Program-made: the position numbers and the translations under genes | Shown here: positions 51,535-60,562 of the stretch, in pieces | How positions within the stretch are numbered: position 1 is the first letter of the stretch | Layout: each line of letters starts with the position of its first letter | Notes under the pieces: model-generated | The model's input: only the letters and a program-made list of their open reading frames with translations | Databases searched by the model: none | Told to the model about the DNA's origin: nothing | Assembly: GCF_029917005.1 (NCBI RefSeq) | Contig: NZ_CP123967.1 | Coordinates: forward strand, 2,852,001-2,916,000 | DNA from: Tessaracoccus lacteus | GTDB taxonomy: Bacteria > Actinomycetota > Actinomycetes > Propionibacteriales > Propionibacteriaceae | Length of the DNA stretch: 64,000 nucleotides | Direction of reading: 5' to 3'

Positions 51535-53265
51535 TCAGAAGAGCTGCCGCCAGTTGGTGGCGGCCAGGTCGACAAGCTCGTCGCCACGGCCTGACAGCAC
51601 CGTCCGCAGCGCGTAGAGCGCGAAGCCCTTGGCCTGTGCGGCCTGGACGCTCGGCGGGATGCTCAGCTCCTGGCGGGCTGTGACGATGTCGACCAGCGCC
51701 GGGCCGTCGTGCGCGAAGGCCTCGCGCAGCGCACCCTCGACCCCGGCCGAGTCCTCGACGTGGAACGCTCGGATCCCCATCCCCTCGGCGACCTTCGCCA
51801 GGTTCGGGTTCTCCAGCCCCGTGCCGTAGTTCACGAAGCCGGCCGACTTCATCTCCAGCTCGACGAAGTTCAGCGACGAGTTGTTGAACACGACGATCTT
51901 GACGGGCAGCTTCGACTGGACGAGCGTCAGCAGGTCGCCGAGCAGCATCGTGACCCCGCCGTCGCCGGACAGCGTGACGATCTGGCGCCCCGGGAAGGAG
52001 CTCTGCGCGCCGATGGCCTGCGGGACGGCGTTGGCCATCGATCCGTGGTTGAACGAACCGATCAGGCGACGCCTACCGTTCATCCTCAGGTACCGGGCGG
52101 CGTAGATGACGGGAGAGCCGACGTCGGGGATGAAGACGGCGTCGTCGTCGGCCAGCCTGTCAATCAGCGCCGCGACGTACTGCGGGTGCACCGGCTCGCC
52201 GGCCTTCGCGGGAGCGGCGAGCTCGTCCAGCTTCCGGCGGGCCTTCGCGTAGTGCTTCTGGGACGCCTCCAGGTGCGACCGGTTCTCCTTGCGCTGCACC
52301 AGCGCCGCGAGTGCAGCGGCCGTGTCCTTCACGGTGCCGGTCAGTCCGACGTCGACGTGGGTGCGCCGCCCGATGTTCTCCCCGCGGACGTCCACCTGGA
52401 TGACGGTGGCCTTGTCGGGATAGAACTGCTGATACGGGAAGTCGGCGCCGAGGATCAGTAGCGTGTCGCAGGACTCCATCGCGCGGTAGCCCGACGAGAA
52501 GCCCAGCAGGCCTGTCATGCCCACGTCGTAGGGGTTGTCGAACTCGACGTGCTCCTTGCCGCGCATGGTGTGCACGATCGGGGCTCCGAGCGCTTCGGCC
52601 AGCGCCATCAGCTCGTCGTGCGCGCCAGCCGCCCCGGCGCCCGCGAGGATGGTGACCTTCGCGGCCTCGTCCAGCACATCCGCCGCGCGGCGAAGTTCAG
52701 CCTCCGGGGGCAGCACGCGGACCGACGGGTCGCTCGTCGCCACGATCTCGGCCGACGAGGTGGGCGCCAGCGCCACGTCGCCCGGGATGACCAGCACCGC
52801 GACGCCCCGCTTCGCGACGGCGGTCTGCATCGCGATCCGCAGCAGGCGCGGCATCTGATCCGGCCGCGTCACCAGCTCGCAGTAGACGGAGCACTCGCGG
52901 AACAGGTCCTGCGGATGCGTCTCCTGGAAGTACGTCGACCCCATCTCCTCCGACGGGATGTGTGCCGCGATGGCGAGCACGGGCACCCTGCTGCGGTTGG
53001 CGTCGTAGAGGCCGTTGATGAGGTGCAGGTTGCCGGGGCCGCAGGACCCGATGCAGACCGACAGCCGGCCGGTCAGCTCGGCCTCGGCCCCGGCGGCGAA
53101 GGCCGCAGACTCCTCGTGACGGACCTGCGCCCAGGTCAACTCCCCGGAGCGTCGCATGGCGTCGGTGATGCCGTTGAGGGAGTCACCTGGGACCCCGTAG
53201 ACGTGCGTCACCCCTCCGGCGACGAGCGATGCGATCAGGTTGTCGGCGACTGTGGTCATGTGCAT
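51535..53265 (-). CDS. poxB: Pyruvate dehydrogenase (quinone) / pyruvate oxidase, ThDP enzyme
   Basis: 576 residues, close to PoxB of Escherichia coli (572). The catalytic Glu is E51 in RHEESAAFAAG, and GSCGPGNLHLINGLYDANRS follows. The FAD/ubiquinone-type middle domain is at about 185-330 and the ThDP motif starts with SGDGGVTMLLGD and ends about 28 residues on with FNNSSLNFVE. It oxidatively decarboxylates pyruvate to acetate at the membrane. ATG 53265 follows GGAGGAGGA directly; ATG 53259 is spaced better and may be the true start. Standalone gene, divergent from the cupin gene. Confidence 0.92.
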   Translation of the reverse strand: MHMTTVADNLIASLVAGGVTHVYGVPGDSLNGITDAMRRSGELTWAQVRHEESAAFAAGAEAELTGRLSVCIGSCGPGNLHLINGLYDANRSRVPVLAIAAHIPSEEMGSTYFQETHPQDLFRECSVYCELVTRPDQMPRLLRIAMQTAVAKRGVAVLVIPGDVALAPTSSAEIVATSDPSVRVLPPEAELRRAADVLDEAAKVTILAGAGAAGAHDELMALAEALGAPIVHTMRGKEHVEFDNPYDVGMTGLLGFSSGYRAMESCDTLLILGADFPYQQFYPDKATVIQVDVRGENIGRRTHVDVGLTGTVKDTAAALAALVQRKENRSHLEASQKHYAKARRKLDELAAPAKAGEPVHPQYVAALIDRLADDDAVFIPDVGSPVIYAARYLRMNGRRRLIGSFNHGSMANAVPQAIGAQSSFPGRQIVTLSGDGGVTMLLGDLLTLVQSKLPVKIVVFNNSSLNFVELEMKSAGFVNYGTGLENPNLAKVAEGMGIRAFHVEDSAGVEGALREAFAHDGPALVDIVTARQELSIPPSVQAAQAKGFALYALRTVLSGRGDELVDLAATNWRQLF

Positions 53266-53410
53266 TCCTCCTCCTTCTCCGCGAAGCGCGGGGACCTCTC
53301 CATCCTGCCCCGATCGAAGCCCCAGACCAGCAGTTCATCCGTCGGGGAAACCCCGCCTGTCCCACCCTGTGACTAGGCTCGTACCCAACCGATCACAAGG
53401 AGCATCCACG

Positions 53411-53887
53411 ATGAAGATCATCGACAACGGGCCGAGGCCCAACGCGTTCGACATCGAGACCGCGACGGTCGAGAACACCAACTATCGAACGGTCGCCTGG
53501 ACCGGCAAGTACCTCCAGGTCACCCTGATGTCCATCCCGGTCGGACACTCGATCGGTCTCGAGGCGCACCCGGAGACCGATCAGTTCCTCCGCATCGACA
53601 AGGGTCAGGGCCGCTGTGTCATGGGCCCCGACAAGGATGACCTGCGCTTCAAGCAGGACGTCGGCGACGGGTGGTCCATCCAGGTGCCCGCGGGCATGTG
53701 GCACGACGTCATCAACACCGGCCAGGAGCCGCTGCAGCTCTACACCGTCTACGCCCCGACGCACCACGCACTGGGCAAGGTGCATGCCACCGCCGCCGAG
53801 GCGGAGGCCGACGAGGAGGCAGGTGGCGACGAGCCGCCGACGTGGAGCCATCAACCGGCCCCCGACGTGGAGGACAAGTCGGCCTGA
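53411..53887 (+). CDS. Cupin-domain protein
   Basis: 158 residues from ATG 53411 with CAAGGAGC upstream. Single cupin barrel: motif 1 GHSIGLEAHPETDQFLRIDKG contains H, E and a third ligand, and motif 2 is VPAGMWHDVINTG with H. Metal binding is likely. A closely similar family is annotated as cupin near mannose-6-phosphate isomerase-like proteins, but no catalytic function is known. A 35-residue acidic tail (EAEADEEAGGDEPP) follows the domain. It is bounded by a hairpin. Confidence 0.87.
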   Translation: MKIIDNGPRPNAFDIETATVENTNYRTVAWTGKYLQVTLMSIPVGHSIGLEAHPETDQFLRIDKGQGRCVMGPDKDDLRFKQDVGDGWSIQVPAGMWHDVINTGQEPLQLYTVYAPTHHALGKVHATAAEAEADEEAGGDEPPTWSHQPAPDVEDKSA

Positions 53888-53900
53888 GAAGGTAGGACAC

Positions 53901-53943
53901 CGCGACGGCGGTCGGACCCAGCGCGGTTCTGACCGCCGTCGCG
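53901..53943 (+). terminator. Hairpin downstream of the cupin gene
   Basis: CGCGACGGCGGTC (53901-53913) and GACCGCCGTCGCG (53931-53943) are perfect 13-bp arms with a 17-base loop. It begins 13 bases after the stop, without a T tract. Confidence 0.6.
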
Positions 53944-54005
53944 CGTTCCGGGCCGCATGCCGGACGCGGAGGTGTCGACCCGCCGGATGCCAGAGACTGT
54001 GACGC

Positions 54006-55265
54006 GTGAAGAGGTCCCTGCACCCGGCCTGGGTGGTCGCGATGGTCGCCTGCCTCGTGCTGCTGGGGGCGGCCGGGTTCCGCGCCGTGCCGAGCGTGTT
54101 CATGGATCCGCTGCACATGGAGTTCGGCTGGTCGCACGGCACGATCGGGCTCGCGATGACGGTCAACATGACCCTGTTCGGGCTGTTCTCGCCGTTCGCG
54201 GCGTCGCTGATGGACCGGTTCGGCATGCGGCCCGTCGTGGTGTTTGCTCTGACGATGATCGCGGCGGGCTCGGCCTTCTCCGTGTCCATGACCCAGTCGT
54301 GGCAGCTGACCCTCTACTGGGGCGTCTTCGTCGGGCTGGGCACGGGCTCGATGTCGATGGCTTTCGTCGCGACGGTGACTGCGCGCTGGTTCGTCGCACG
54401 CCGCGGACTCGTGAGCGGCGTGCTGACCGCCGCCAGCGCGGCTGGGCAGCTCGTGTTCCTGCCGATCATCGCCCACCTGACGACGCAGGACGGTTGGCGG
54501 CGCGCGGCCCTGGTCGTCGCCATCGCCGCGGCGGCCGTGATCCCGATCGTGCTGGTCCTGCTGCGCGAGCACCCTGAGGACCTGGAGACCACGGCCCTCG
54601 GCGCCACGACGTCCGATCCCGGTGCTCCCCGGATCCGGTCCGGCGGTCCACGCGCCACCGTCGCGGCCCTCGGCCGGGCCGCCCGGCACCCGGCGTTCTG
54701 GTTGCTGGCGGGCAGCTTCGCCATCTGCGGCGCCACCACGAACGGGCTGATCGGCACGCACTTCATCCCCGCCGCCACCGACCACGGGATGCCGGTCACC
54801 ACATCGGCGTCGCTGCTGGCGCTGGTCGGGGTCTTCGACGTGGTGGGCACCATCTGTTCGGGCTGGCTGACCGACCGGTTCAACCCCGCGCTGCTTCTCG
54901 TGGCCTACTACACCGGCCGCGGGTTGGCCCTCGGGTTCCTGCCCGGCCTGCTGTCCCCCGACACCACCCCGTCGACCTGGGTCTTCATCCTGTTCTACGG
55001 CCTCGATTGGGTCGCGACCGTCCCGCCGACCATCGCCCTGTGCCGCGCCTGGTTCGGGGGCGAGTCCCCCGTCGTCTACGGCTGGGTGTTCGCGGCGCAC
55101 CAGCTGGGCGCGGGCGTCGCGGCCGCGGGCGCGGGCTGGATCCGCGACGCCTTCGCCACCTACGACCCGGCGTTCTACATCGCGGCCGGCCTGTGCGGCG
55201 GCGCCGCCCTGTTCTGCCTAACCGTCTCCCGTCGCGCCGTCCCGACAGCCCCGTCGCTCGCCTGA
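54006..55265 (+). CDS. MFS transporter, monocarboxylate/OFA-like
   Basis: 419 residues, GTG start at 54006, 12 TM helices. The segment GFRAVPSVFMDPLHMEFGWSHGTIG, then SPFAASLMDRFGMRPVV is the pattern of monocarboxylate-type and oxalate/formate antiporter-type MFS proteins. TM7 starts TNGLIGTHFIPAATDHGM. Residues 190-215 form the cytoplasmic loop (REHPEDLETTALG). Substrate not certain; organic acids are likely. The open frame on the other strand is a shadow. Convergent with the lysG gene, 14 bases apart. Confidence 0.87.
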   Translation: MKRSLHPAWVVAMVACLVLLGAAGFRAVPSVFMDPLHMEFGWSHGTIGLAMTVNMTLFGLFSPFAASLMDRFGMRPVVVFALTMIAAGSAFSVSMTQSWQLTLYWGVFVGLGTGSMSMAFVATVTARWFVARRGLVSGVLTAASAAGQLVFLPIIAHLTTQDGWRRAALVVAIAAAAVIPIVLVLLREHPEDLETTALGATTSDPGAPRIRSGGPRATVAALGRAARHPAFWLLAGSFAICGATTNGLIGTHFIPAATDHGMPVTTSASLLALVGVFDVVGTICSGWLTDRFNPALLLVAYYTGRGLALGFLPGLLSPDTTPSTWVFILFYGLDWVATVPPTIALCRAWFGGESPVVYGWVFAAHQLGAGVAAAGAGWIRDAFATYDPAFYIAAGLCGGAALFCLTVSRRAVPTAPSLA

Positions 55266-55279
55266 CGCGAGGCACCGTC

Positions 55280-56152
55280 TCAGTGCACCAGCGACGTGCG
55301 CGCGGCGCGACGCAGGGCGGAGGCGACGGCGTCCAGGGTCGGCGTGCGCAGGGCCCACTGCTGCCAGTAGAGGGGGACGTCGACGTGATCCCGGGCGTCG
55401 CCCAGGACGACCGCGTCGGCCTCGGTCCAGCCGGGCACCTGCAGGTCGGGCACCATCCCCCACCCCAGCCCGAGCCGGACCGCCTCATTGAACCCGTCGC
55501 TCGCCGGCACGACATGGACCCGACGGGGAACGGCCCTGTACCGCTGCAGGACCTGGTGCTGGAGCGTGTCGTGCTCATCGAAGACCACCACGGGCGCACT
55601 CTCCAGCGCGGCCGCCGCCAGGCCGTCAGGAAACCAGCGCGCCGCGAAGGCCGGGGCCGCGCGCGGTCGGTAGGTCATGGTCCCCAACCGCTCGACGGTG
55701 CAGCCCTGCACCGCCGACGCCTCGCTCGTCACGGCTCCCACGACGTCGCCGGACCGCAGCAGGTCCGCGGTGATGTCCTGATCCTCCCGCACTAGCTGGA
55801 TGCCCGCGACCTCGGAAACCTCGACCAACGCGGGCAGTGCCCAGGTGACGAGCGAGTCGGCATTGACGGCGATCCGCAGGACCGGGACCTCGTCTTCCCG
55901 GCCGAGCTCAGCGGCAACATCGCGGGTCAGGAGTTCCAGCTCACGAGCGAGCCGAAGCACCATCCCGCCCGCCTCGGTCGCCCTGACCGGTCGGGTCCGG
56001 TGCAGAAGAACCGTACCGACGCTGCGCTCCAGCGCCTTGAGCCGCTGACTCACGGCCGACGGTGTCAGGTGAAGGCGCTGCGCGGCCAGCTCGAGGCTGC
56101 CGGCGTCGACCGCCGCGGCGAACGCCCGCAGCTGAGCAAGGTCCCAGTCCAT
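55280..56152 (-). CDS. lysG: LysR-family regulator, ArgP/LysG type
   Basis: 290 residues. HTH: DWDLAQLRAFAAAVDAGSLE, then AAQRLHLTPSAVSQRLKALE (about 3-45). The substrate-binding domain follows with ADSLVTWALPALVEVS and LVREDQDITADLL, both typical of the ArgP/LysG subgroup. It is divergent from a LysE-type exporter gene with 79 bases between starts. In this pair LysG activates lysE when intracellular lysine or arginine is high. The pair arrangement is the main evidence for the name. Confidence 0.93.
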   Translation of the reverse strand: MDWDLAQLRAFAAAVDAGSLELAAQRLHLTPSAVSQRLKALERSVGTVLLHRTRPVRATEAGGMVLRLARELELLTRDVAAELGREDEVPVLRIAVNADSLVTWALPALVEVSEVAGIQLVREDQDITADLLRSGDVVGAVTSEASAVQGCTVERLGTMTYRPRAAPAFAARWFPDGLAAAALESAPVVVFDEHDTLQHQVLQRYRAVPRRVHVVPASDGFNEAVRLGLGWGMVPDLQVPGWTEADAVVLGDARDHVDVPLYWQQWALRTPTLDAVASALRRAARTSLVH

Positions 56153-56231
56153 GCCACTCCTTAAGCAGTGCTTATGATAGCTTAATAACTATCGTTGGAC
56201 TACACCGGCACCGAGGCCTAGCGTCGACCCC
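56153..56231. promoter_or_regulatory. lysG-lysE divergent regulatory region
   Basis: The 79-base gap is AT-rich compared with the flanks and holds TTAAGCAGTGCTTA (about 56160-56173) and GATAGCTTAATAACTATC (about 56176-56193), interrupted dyads of the kind bound by LysR proteins. This is the expected site of LysG-dependent activation of lysE. Confidence 0.6.
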
Positions 56232-56843
56232 ATGCCGCTCCTCACCACCGCCATTGCCGGATTCACCTTCGGGCTCGGGCTGATCGTCGCGATCGGCGCC
56301 CAGAACGCCTTCGTGCTGCGTCAGGGCCTGCGGCGCGAGCACGTCGGCGTGGTGGTTGCCGTCTGCGCCGTGAGCGACCTCGCCCTGATCGCCGCCGGGG
56401 CAGCGGGGCTGGGTGCGATCGTCGCGGCCCACCCTCGGGTCCTGGCCGCCGTTACCATCCTCGGCGCCGGCGTGCTGCTCTGGTACGGCGTATCCGCGGC
56501 CATCCGTGCGATCCGCGGCAGCGGCGGGCTGGAGCCCGGGGCCGACGCGTCGAAGGGGCTCCGGGAGACGCTGCTCACCGCCGTTGCGCTGACCTGGCTG
56601 AATCCCCACGTCTATCTCGACACCGTCGTCCTGCTGGGCTCGGTGAGCGCCAGCTACGCGACGCCATGGGCGTTCGCGGTCGGCGCGGGAGCGGCCAGCA
56701 TCGTCTGGTTCAGCGGGCTGGGATTCGGAGCCCGCGGGCTCGCACCGCTATTCGCCCGCCCGGCCACGTGGCGGGTCTTCGACGCGGTCATCGCGACGGC
56801 CATGGTGTCCATCGCCGTGTCACTCCTGGCCGGCCTTGCCTGA
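56232..56843 (+). CDS. lysE: LysE-type basic amino acid exporter (ArgO/LysE)
   Basis: 203 residues, six TM helices. The family start FTFGLGLIVAIGAQNAFVLRQG is near residue 10, and WLNPHVYLDTVVLLGSV (about 117-133) is the second signature. Members export lysine or arginine and protect against accumulation. Divergent from lysG with a compact regulatory gap. It is followed by 95 bases with a MarR-type operator and then the marR-MFS pair on the same strand. Confidence 0.93.
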   Translation: MPLLTTAIAGFTFGLGLIVAIGAQNAFVLRQGLRREHVGVVVAVCAVSDLALIAAGAAGLGAIVAAHPRVLAAVTILGAGVLLWYGVSAAIRAIRGSGGLEPGADASKGLRETLLTAVALTWLNPHVYLDTVVLLGSVSASYATPWAFAVGAGAASIVWFSGLGFGARGLAPLFARPATWRVFDAVIATAMVSIAVSLLAGLA

Positions 56844-56886
56844 GGTTCATCTCACCAGACGGATCAACACGTCGTTGCAGTTTTGA

Positions 56887-56912
56887 TTAGCCTAGCTAAT
56901 GAGCTAGCCTAA
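56887..56912 (+). promoter_or_regulatory. MarR-type operator
   Basis: TTAGCCTAGCT (56887-56897) and AGCTAGCCTAA (56902-56912) are inverted repeats with one mismatch around AATG. The site is 27 bases upstream of the marR GTG start, fitting autoregulation. An adjacent TTAGCTGTACG extends the AT-rich area. Confidence 0.7.
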
Positions 56913-56938
56913 TTAGCTGTACGAAAGGTTCCCGACTC

Positions 56939-57397
56939 GTGACTGTTCCCGCCACCACTCCCGAGGCGACGCTCGCAGAGCAGGAGATGTTCGCGCTCGC
57001 CAACGACCTGCGTCTGGCTTGCCAGCGGATCGCGCGCCGCGTCCGCTTCGAATCGACCAGCGAGGTCGCACCCCACCAGTTCTCGGTCCTCACATTCCTG
57101 CAGAAAGCCGGACCGCAGACCCCGACGCAGCTCGCGGCGCACGACCGGGTGAGCGCCCCGTCGATGACGAGGACGATCAACTGCATGGTCGACGAGGGAC
57201 TCGTCGAGCGGGTCCCGCACCCCGACGACCGTCGGCAGATCCTTGTCACCCCCACCGAGCGCGGGAACCAGATCATCGTGGAGACCATCGCCAGCCGCGA
57301 CACGTGGATGCTGGCGCACCTCGACGGGCTCGGCGACGAGCAACTCGGGTTGCTGCGCAAGGCAACCGACATCCTGCTGGAGGTGTCGAATGCCTAA
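56939..57397 (+). CDS. MarR-family transcriptional regulator
   Basis: 152 residues, GTG 56939. A winged helix is flanked by dimer helices: HQFSVLTFLQKAGPQTPTQL, then VSAPSMTRTINCMVDEGLVE and the wing RVPHPDDRRQILVTPTERG. A single Cys sits in the recognition region (INCMVDEG) and might sense oxidants, but this is speculation. Its stop overlaps the start of the MFS gene (57390), so it is a repressor-exporter pair regulated through the 26-bp inverted repeat upstream. Confidence 0.92.
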   Translation: MTVPATTPEATLAEQEMFALANDLRLACQRIARRVRFESTSEVAPHQFSVLTFLQKAGPQTPTQLAAHDRVSAPSMTRTINCMVDEGLVERVPHPDDRRQILVTPTERGNQIIVETIASRDTWMLAHLDGLGDEQLGLLRKATDILLEVSNA

Positions 57398-58673
57398 GTC
57401 ACGCACCTTCGCCTCCTTCGCGGTCCACAACTACCGCCTGTTCTTCGCCGGGGCCCTCGTCAGCAATCTGGGCACCTGGATCCAGCGGGTCGGTCAGGAC
57501 TGGCTGGTGCTCACTGAGCTGACCGACAACTCCAGCACCGCTCTAGGCATCGTCACGGCACTGCAGTTCCTCGCCATCCCGTTCCTCGCCCCCTACGCCG
57601 GCGCGCTCGTCGACCGACTGCCGAAGCGCAAGGTGCTGCTCGTCACACAGGTCGGACTCGGGCTGTGCGCGTTCGCCCTCTGGGGGCTCATCGCGCTCGG
57701 CGTCGTTCAGCTGTGGCACGTCTACGTCATCGCCTTCATCACCGGCGTCATCACCGCCTTCGACAACCCCGCCCGCCAGGCCTTCGTCTCAGAGATCGTG
57801 CCGCAGGGCATGATCGCCAACGCCGTCGGCCTGAACTCGACCAACTTCAACGGCGCTCGCCTCATCGGCCCTGGCGTCGCCGGGTTCCTCGTCGCCGGCG
57901 TGGGAGTCGGCCCGACGATGCTGATCAACGCCCTGAGCTTCATCGCGATGATCGCGGCCATCGTCATGATGGACGGCACCCAGCTGCATCCGGCCCCCCG
58001 TGCAAAGGCTGCAGGAGGCGCACGCGACGGCCTGAGATACCTCGCCGGCCGCCCGGATCTCATCGTCATGCTCGTGATCGTGTTCATGCTCGGCACGTTC
58101 GGCATGAACTTCCAGATCTTCAACGCGACGATGGCCACCGAGGTGTTCGGGAAGGGCGCGGGCGAGTACGGCATGCTCGGCACGATCATGGCGATCGGCA
58201 CGCTGGGCGGAGCCCTGCTGGCCGCGCGCCGCGCCAGGCCGACGCTGCGCGTCGTCCTCGCCGCCCTGGCCGGCTTCGCAGCGAGCACACTCGCCCTGAC
58301 CTTCGCGCCGAACTACACCGTCTACGCCCTGCTGCTCATCCCCTCTGGCTTCTTCGCGCTGACGGTGATGACGGGCGCGAACGCAGCTGTGCAGATGGGC
58401 GCGTCGCCGGAGTATCGCGGCCGCGTGATGGCGATCTACACCGCGATCTTCATCGGCGGCACCCCGCTCGGGGCCCCCGCGATCGGGTGGCTCGGCGAGG
58501 TCTTCGGCCCCCGCGCGTCCGTGCTGGTGGGAGCGGTCGCCGCGGCCATCACGGTCGTCGCGGTGTTCGTGTACTTCAGCCTGCGCAAGGGCATGCGTGT
58601 CCATCTCGACCGCCACCCGCTGCGGCTGACCACCAGCTATCTGCCCCGGAGCGCAACGACCAAGGCTGCCTGA
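57390..58673 (+). CDS. MFS exporter, DHA3 type, controlled by MarR
   Basis: 427 residues from ATG 57390, which overlaps the marR stop. 12 TM helices; FAVHNYRLFFAGALVSNLGT, then WIQRVGQDWLVL is the classic start of the DHA3 group, with DRLPKRKVLLVTQ as the motif A loop. The C-terminal tail LRLTTSYLPRSATTKAA is cytoplasmic. Likely drug or metabolite efflux. A frame starting at 57243 is a shadow inside marR. It ends 16 bases before the damaged sdaA-like gene. Confidence 0.92.
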   Translation: MPKSRTFASFAVHNYRLFFAGALVSNLGTWIQRVGQDWLVLTELTDNSSTALGIVTALQFLAIPFLAPYAGALVDRLPKRKVLLVTQVGLGLCAFALWGLIALGVVQLWHVYVIAFITGVITAFDNPARQAFVSEIVPQGMIANAVGLNSTNFNGARLIGPGVAGFLVAGVGVGPTMLINALSFIAMIAAIVMMDGTQLHPAPRAKAAGGARDGLRYLAGRPDLIVMLVIVFMLGTFGMNFQIFNATMATEVFGKGAGEYGMLGTIMAIGTLGGALLAARRARPTLRVVLAALAGFAASTLALTFAPNYTVYALLLIPSGFFALTVMTGANAAVQMGASPEYRGRVMAIYTAIFIGGTPLGAPAIGWLGEVFGPRASVLVGAVAAAITVVAVFVYFSLRKGMRVHLDRHPLRLTTSYLPRSATTKAA

Positions 58674-58688
58674 CCTAGGCTCGGCCGC

Positions 58689-59860
58689 ATGGCCATCAGC
58701 GCGCTCGACCTCTTCAAGATCGGCGTCGGGCCGTCGTCGTCGCACACGATGGGACCGATGCTGGCCGGCGCGCTCGTCGCCGAGTGCCCGCCGGAGTCCG
58801 GCTGTCTCGAGCACGTCGACGGGGTCCGGATCGAGCTGTTCGGGTCCCTGGCCGCGACCGGCATCGGGCACGCGACGGATCGCGCGGTCGTCGCCGGGCT
58901 GATGGGCATGCGGCCCAACACCGTCGATCCCGACGCCATGGCGGACCGTGTCGCAGCCGTGGCGCGGGACGCTGCTCTTCCCCTCTGCGGCATCTGCCCC
59001 TGGGGTTCTCCTGGGGCCGCGACCTCCAACTGATCCGCGAGGCGCTCCCCCACCATCCCAACGCGCTGCGCATCGTGGCCCTCGACGGTGCTGGACGCGT
59101 CGTCGACGAGGAGGTGTACTACTCCGTCGGCGGGGGCTTCGTCGTCGACGCGGATCACGCGGAGTCGGGCGCCACCGGCGTCACCGAGGTCCGCGTCGAA
59201 CTCCCGTTCGACAGCGGGGAGGAACTGCTGAAAATCTGCGACCTCGAGGGCCTCAGCATCGCCGAGGTCATGGGCCGCAACGAGCGCGCCTGGCGCCCCG
59301 ACGGGCGCACCCGCGACGGCCTGCTGGCCGTGTGGGAGGCCATGCGATCCTGCGTCGCGCGCGGCATCCGCTCCGACGGGGTGCTGCACTACTTCATGGT
59401 CTTCCAGCCCGGGGCGGGCGACGACGACGTGGTCGATTTCCTGCTCACCGCCGCGGCGGTCGGGTCGCTGCTGAAGCGCAACGCGTCGATCTCCGGCGCA
59501 GAGGTCGGCTGCCAGGGCGAGGTCGGCTCCGCCTGCGCGATGGCGGCCGCCGGCCTGACGCAGGTGCTGGGCGGCACGCCCGGACAGGTCGAGAACGCGG
59601 CCGAGATCGGTCTGGAGCACAATCTGGGCCTGACCTGCGACCCCGTCACCGGCCTCGTCCAGGTGCCGTGCATCGAGCGCAACGCGATGGCCGCGGTCAA
59701 GGCCATCAACGCGGCCCAGCTCGCCCTCGGCGGCGACGGCCGTCACCACATCACGCTGGACCAGGCGATCAGGACGATGCGCGACACCGGGCGCGACATG
59801 CTGAGCAAGTACAAGGAGACGTCAGAGGGTGGACTGGCCGTCGCCTTCATCGAGTGCTGA
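58689..59860 (+). pseudogene. sdaA: L-serine dehydratase remnant (sdaA-like), frameshift plus internal deletion
   Basis: Single-chain [4Fe-4S] L-serine ammonia-lyase, damaged twice. The intact frame from ATG 58689 has LFKIGVGPSSSHTMGPMLAG and LFGSLAATGIGHATDRAVV, and ends at 59033. The rest continues in the -1 frame from about 58995 (FSWGRDLQLIREALPHHPNA) to 59860. It contains GAEVGCQGEVGSACAMAAAG, LGLTCDPVTGLVQVPCIERN and YKETSEGGLAVAFIEC, with the Fe-S cysteines. Second, about 65 residues are missing at about 59380: SDGVL runs directly into HYFMVFQPG, where complete enzymes have a stretch with APTNGAAGI(I/V)PAVLHYY. Total length is about 390 codons instead of about 455. The frameshift could be a sequencing error near CCCC/GGGG runs, but the deletion is in frame and cannot be. 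Function is probably lost. Confidence 0.85.
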
Positions 59861-59869
59861 ACCGGCTGG

Positions 59870-60037
59870 CTATCGCCGCGTCTCCAACTCGGTACCCTCG
59901 GTCCGCTCGTTGAGCTCGATCCACGACGAGTCGCACCCCGGGCAGCGATACACGGGGGCTCCCTCGACGCGCTCGTCGGTCTCGACCGTGCCGCAGGCGT
60001 CCTGGCACGGCCAGTTCGTGAGGAACCGGGCGCTCAC
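59870..60037 (-). CDS. Small zinc-ribbon protein, 55 aa
   Basis: Read by hand; too short for routine calling. GTG 60037 has AGGAGGGAGG upstream, and the frame ends with TAG at 59870. The product MSARFLTNWPCQDACGTVET continues to YRCPGCDSSWIELNERTEGT. Four cysteines as C-x3-C and C-x2-C about 17 residues apart form a likely zinc ribbon. Composition and spacing look real and the ribosome site is strong. Function unknown; it may bind RNA or DNA. It is convergent with the sdaA-like remnant, 10 bases away. Confidence 0.65.
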   Translation of the reverse strand: MSARFLTNWPCQDACGTVETDERVEGAPVYRCPGCDSSWIELNERTEGTELETRR

Positions 60038-60141
60038 CGCGGCCTCCCTCCTACTGACAACAGGCCCCTCCAGCCTAGGTCATCGCGACGGCGTGGCTCC
60101 CGCCCGGTGGCGCCCGCACGTCCCCGGCTACCCTGGATGGC

Positions 60142-60561
60142 ATGAGCGCGACCCCCGAGCCCAGCACCGGAACACCCCGCGACGGCAGCGACCTCACGCT
60201 CGCGAAGATCCTCGCCGACGTGGACGCCGAGTCGCGCGCACGGAACCCACTGCCGCCCGCCGCTCCCTCCGTCGCCCCGTCGGCCAGCTACACGCCGCCG
60301 GTCACGGCCGGCTACCGACCTCCGGCGACGACGTACGATCCCGCACCGCAGTACCCGTACGGCCAGCCGGCTCAGGTCGCCTACTACCAGCACTACGCCT
60401 ACGGTCAGCCGAACGCGATCGTCGGCGGGGTCCCGGTGTACCTGCAGCGAAAGCGCAACAATCCCTGGGCACACGCGCTGCTCTTTCTGTTCACCGGCGG
60501 CATCGGGAACCTCGCCTACGCCGGCTACGTCTGGCACTGGAACACCACCCGCGGGCTCTGA
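60142..60561 (+). CDS. Proline/tyrosine-rich small membrane protein
   Basis: 139 residues. The N-terminus is hydrophilic, then a Pro/Ala/Tyr-rich region (about 37-95; YDPAPQYPYGQPAQVAYYQH) leads to a C-terminal hydrophobic hairpin (PWAHALLFLFTGGIGNLAYA, then GYVWHW). This layout, a P/Y-rich cytoplasmic arm with a terminal TM segment of the type seen in DUF2510/TM2-like proteins, is common in actinobacteria. Function unknown. The next gene begins one base after its stop. Confidence 0.75.
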   Translation: MSATPEPSTGTPRDGSDLTLAKILADVDAESRARNPLPPAAPSVAPSASYTPPVTAGYRPPATTYDPAPQYPYGQPAQVAYYQHYAYGQPNAIVGGVPVYLQRKRNNPWAHALLFLFTGGIGNLAYAGYVWHWNTTRGL

Positions 60562-60562
60562 C

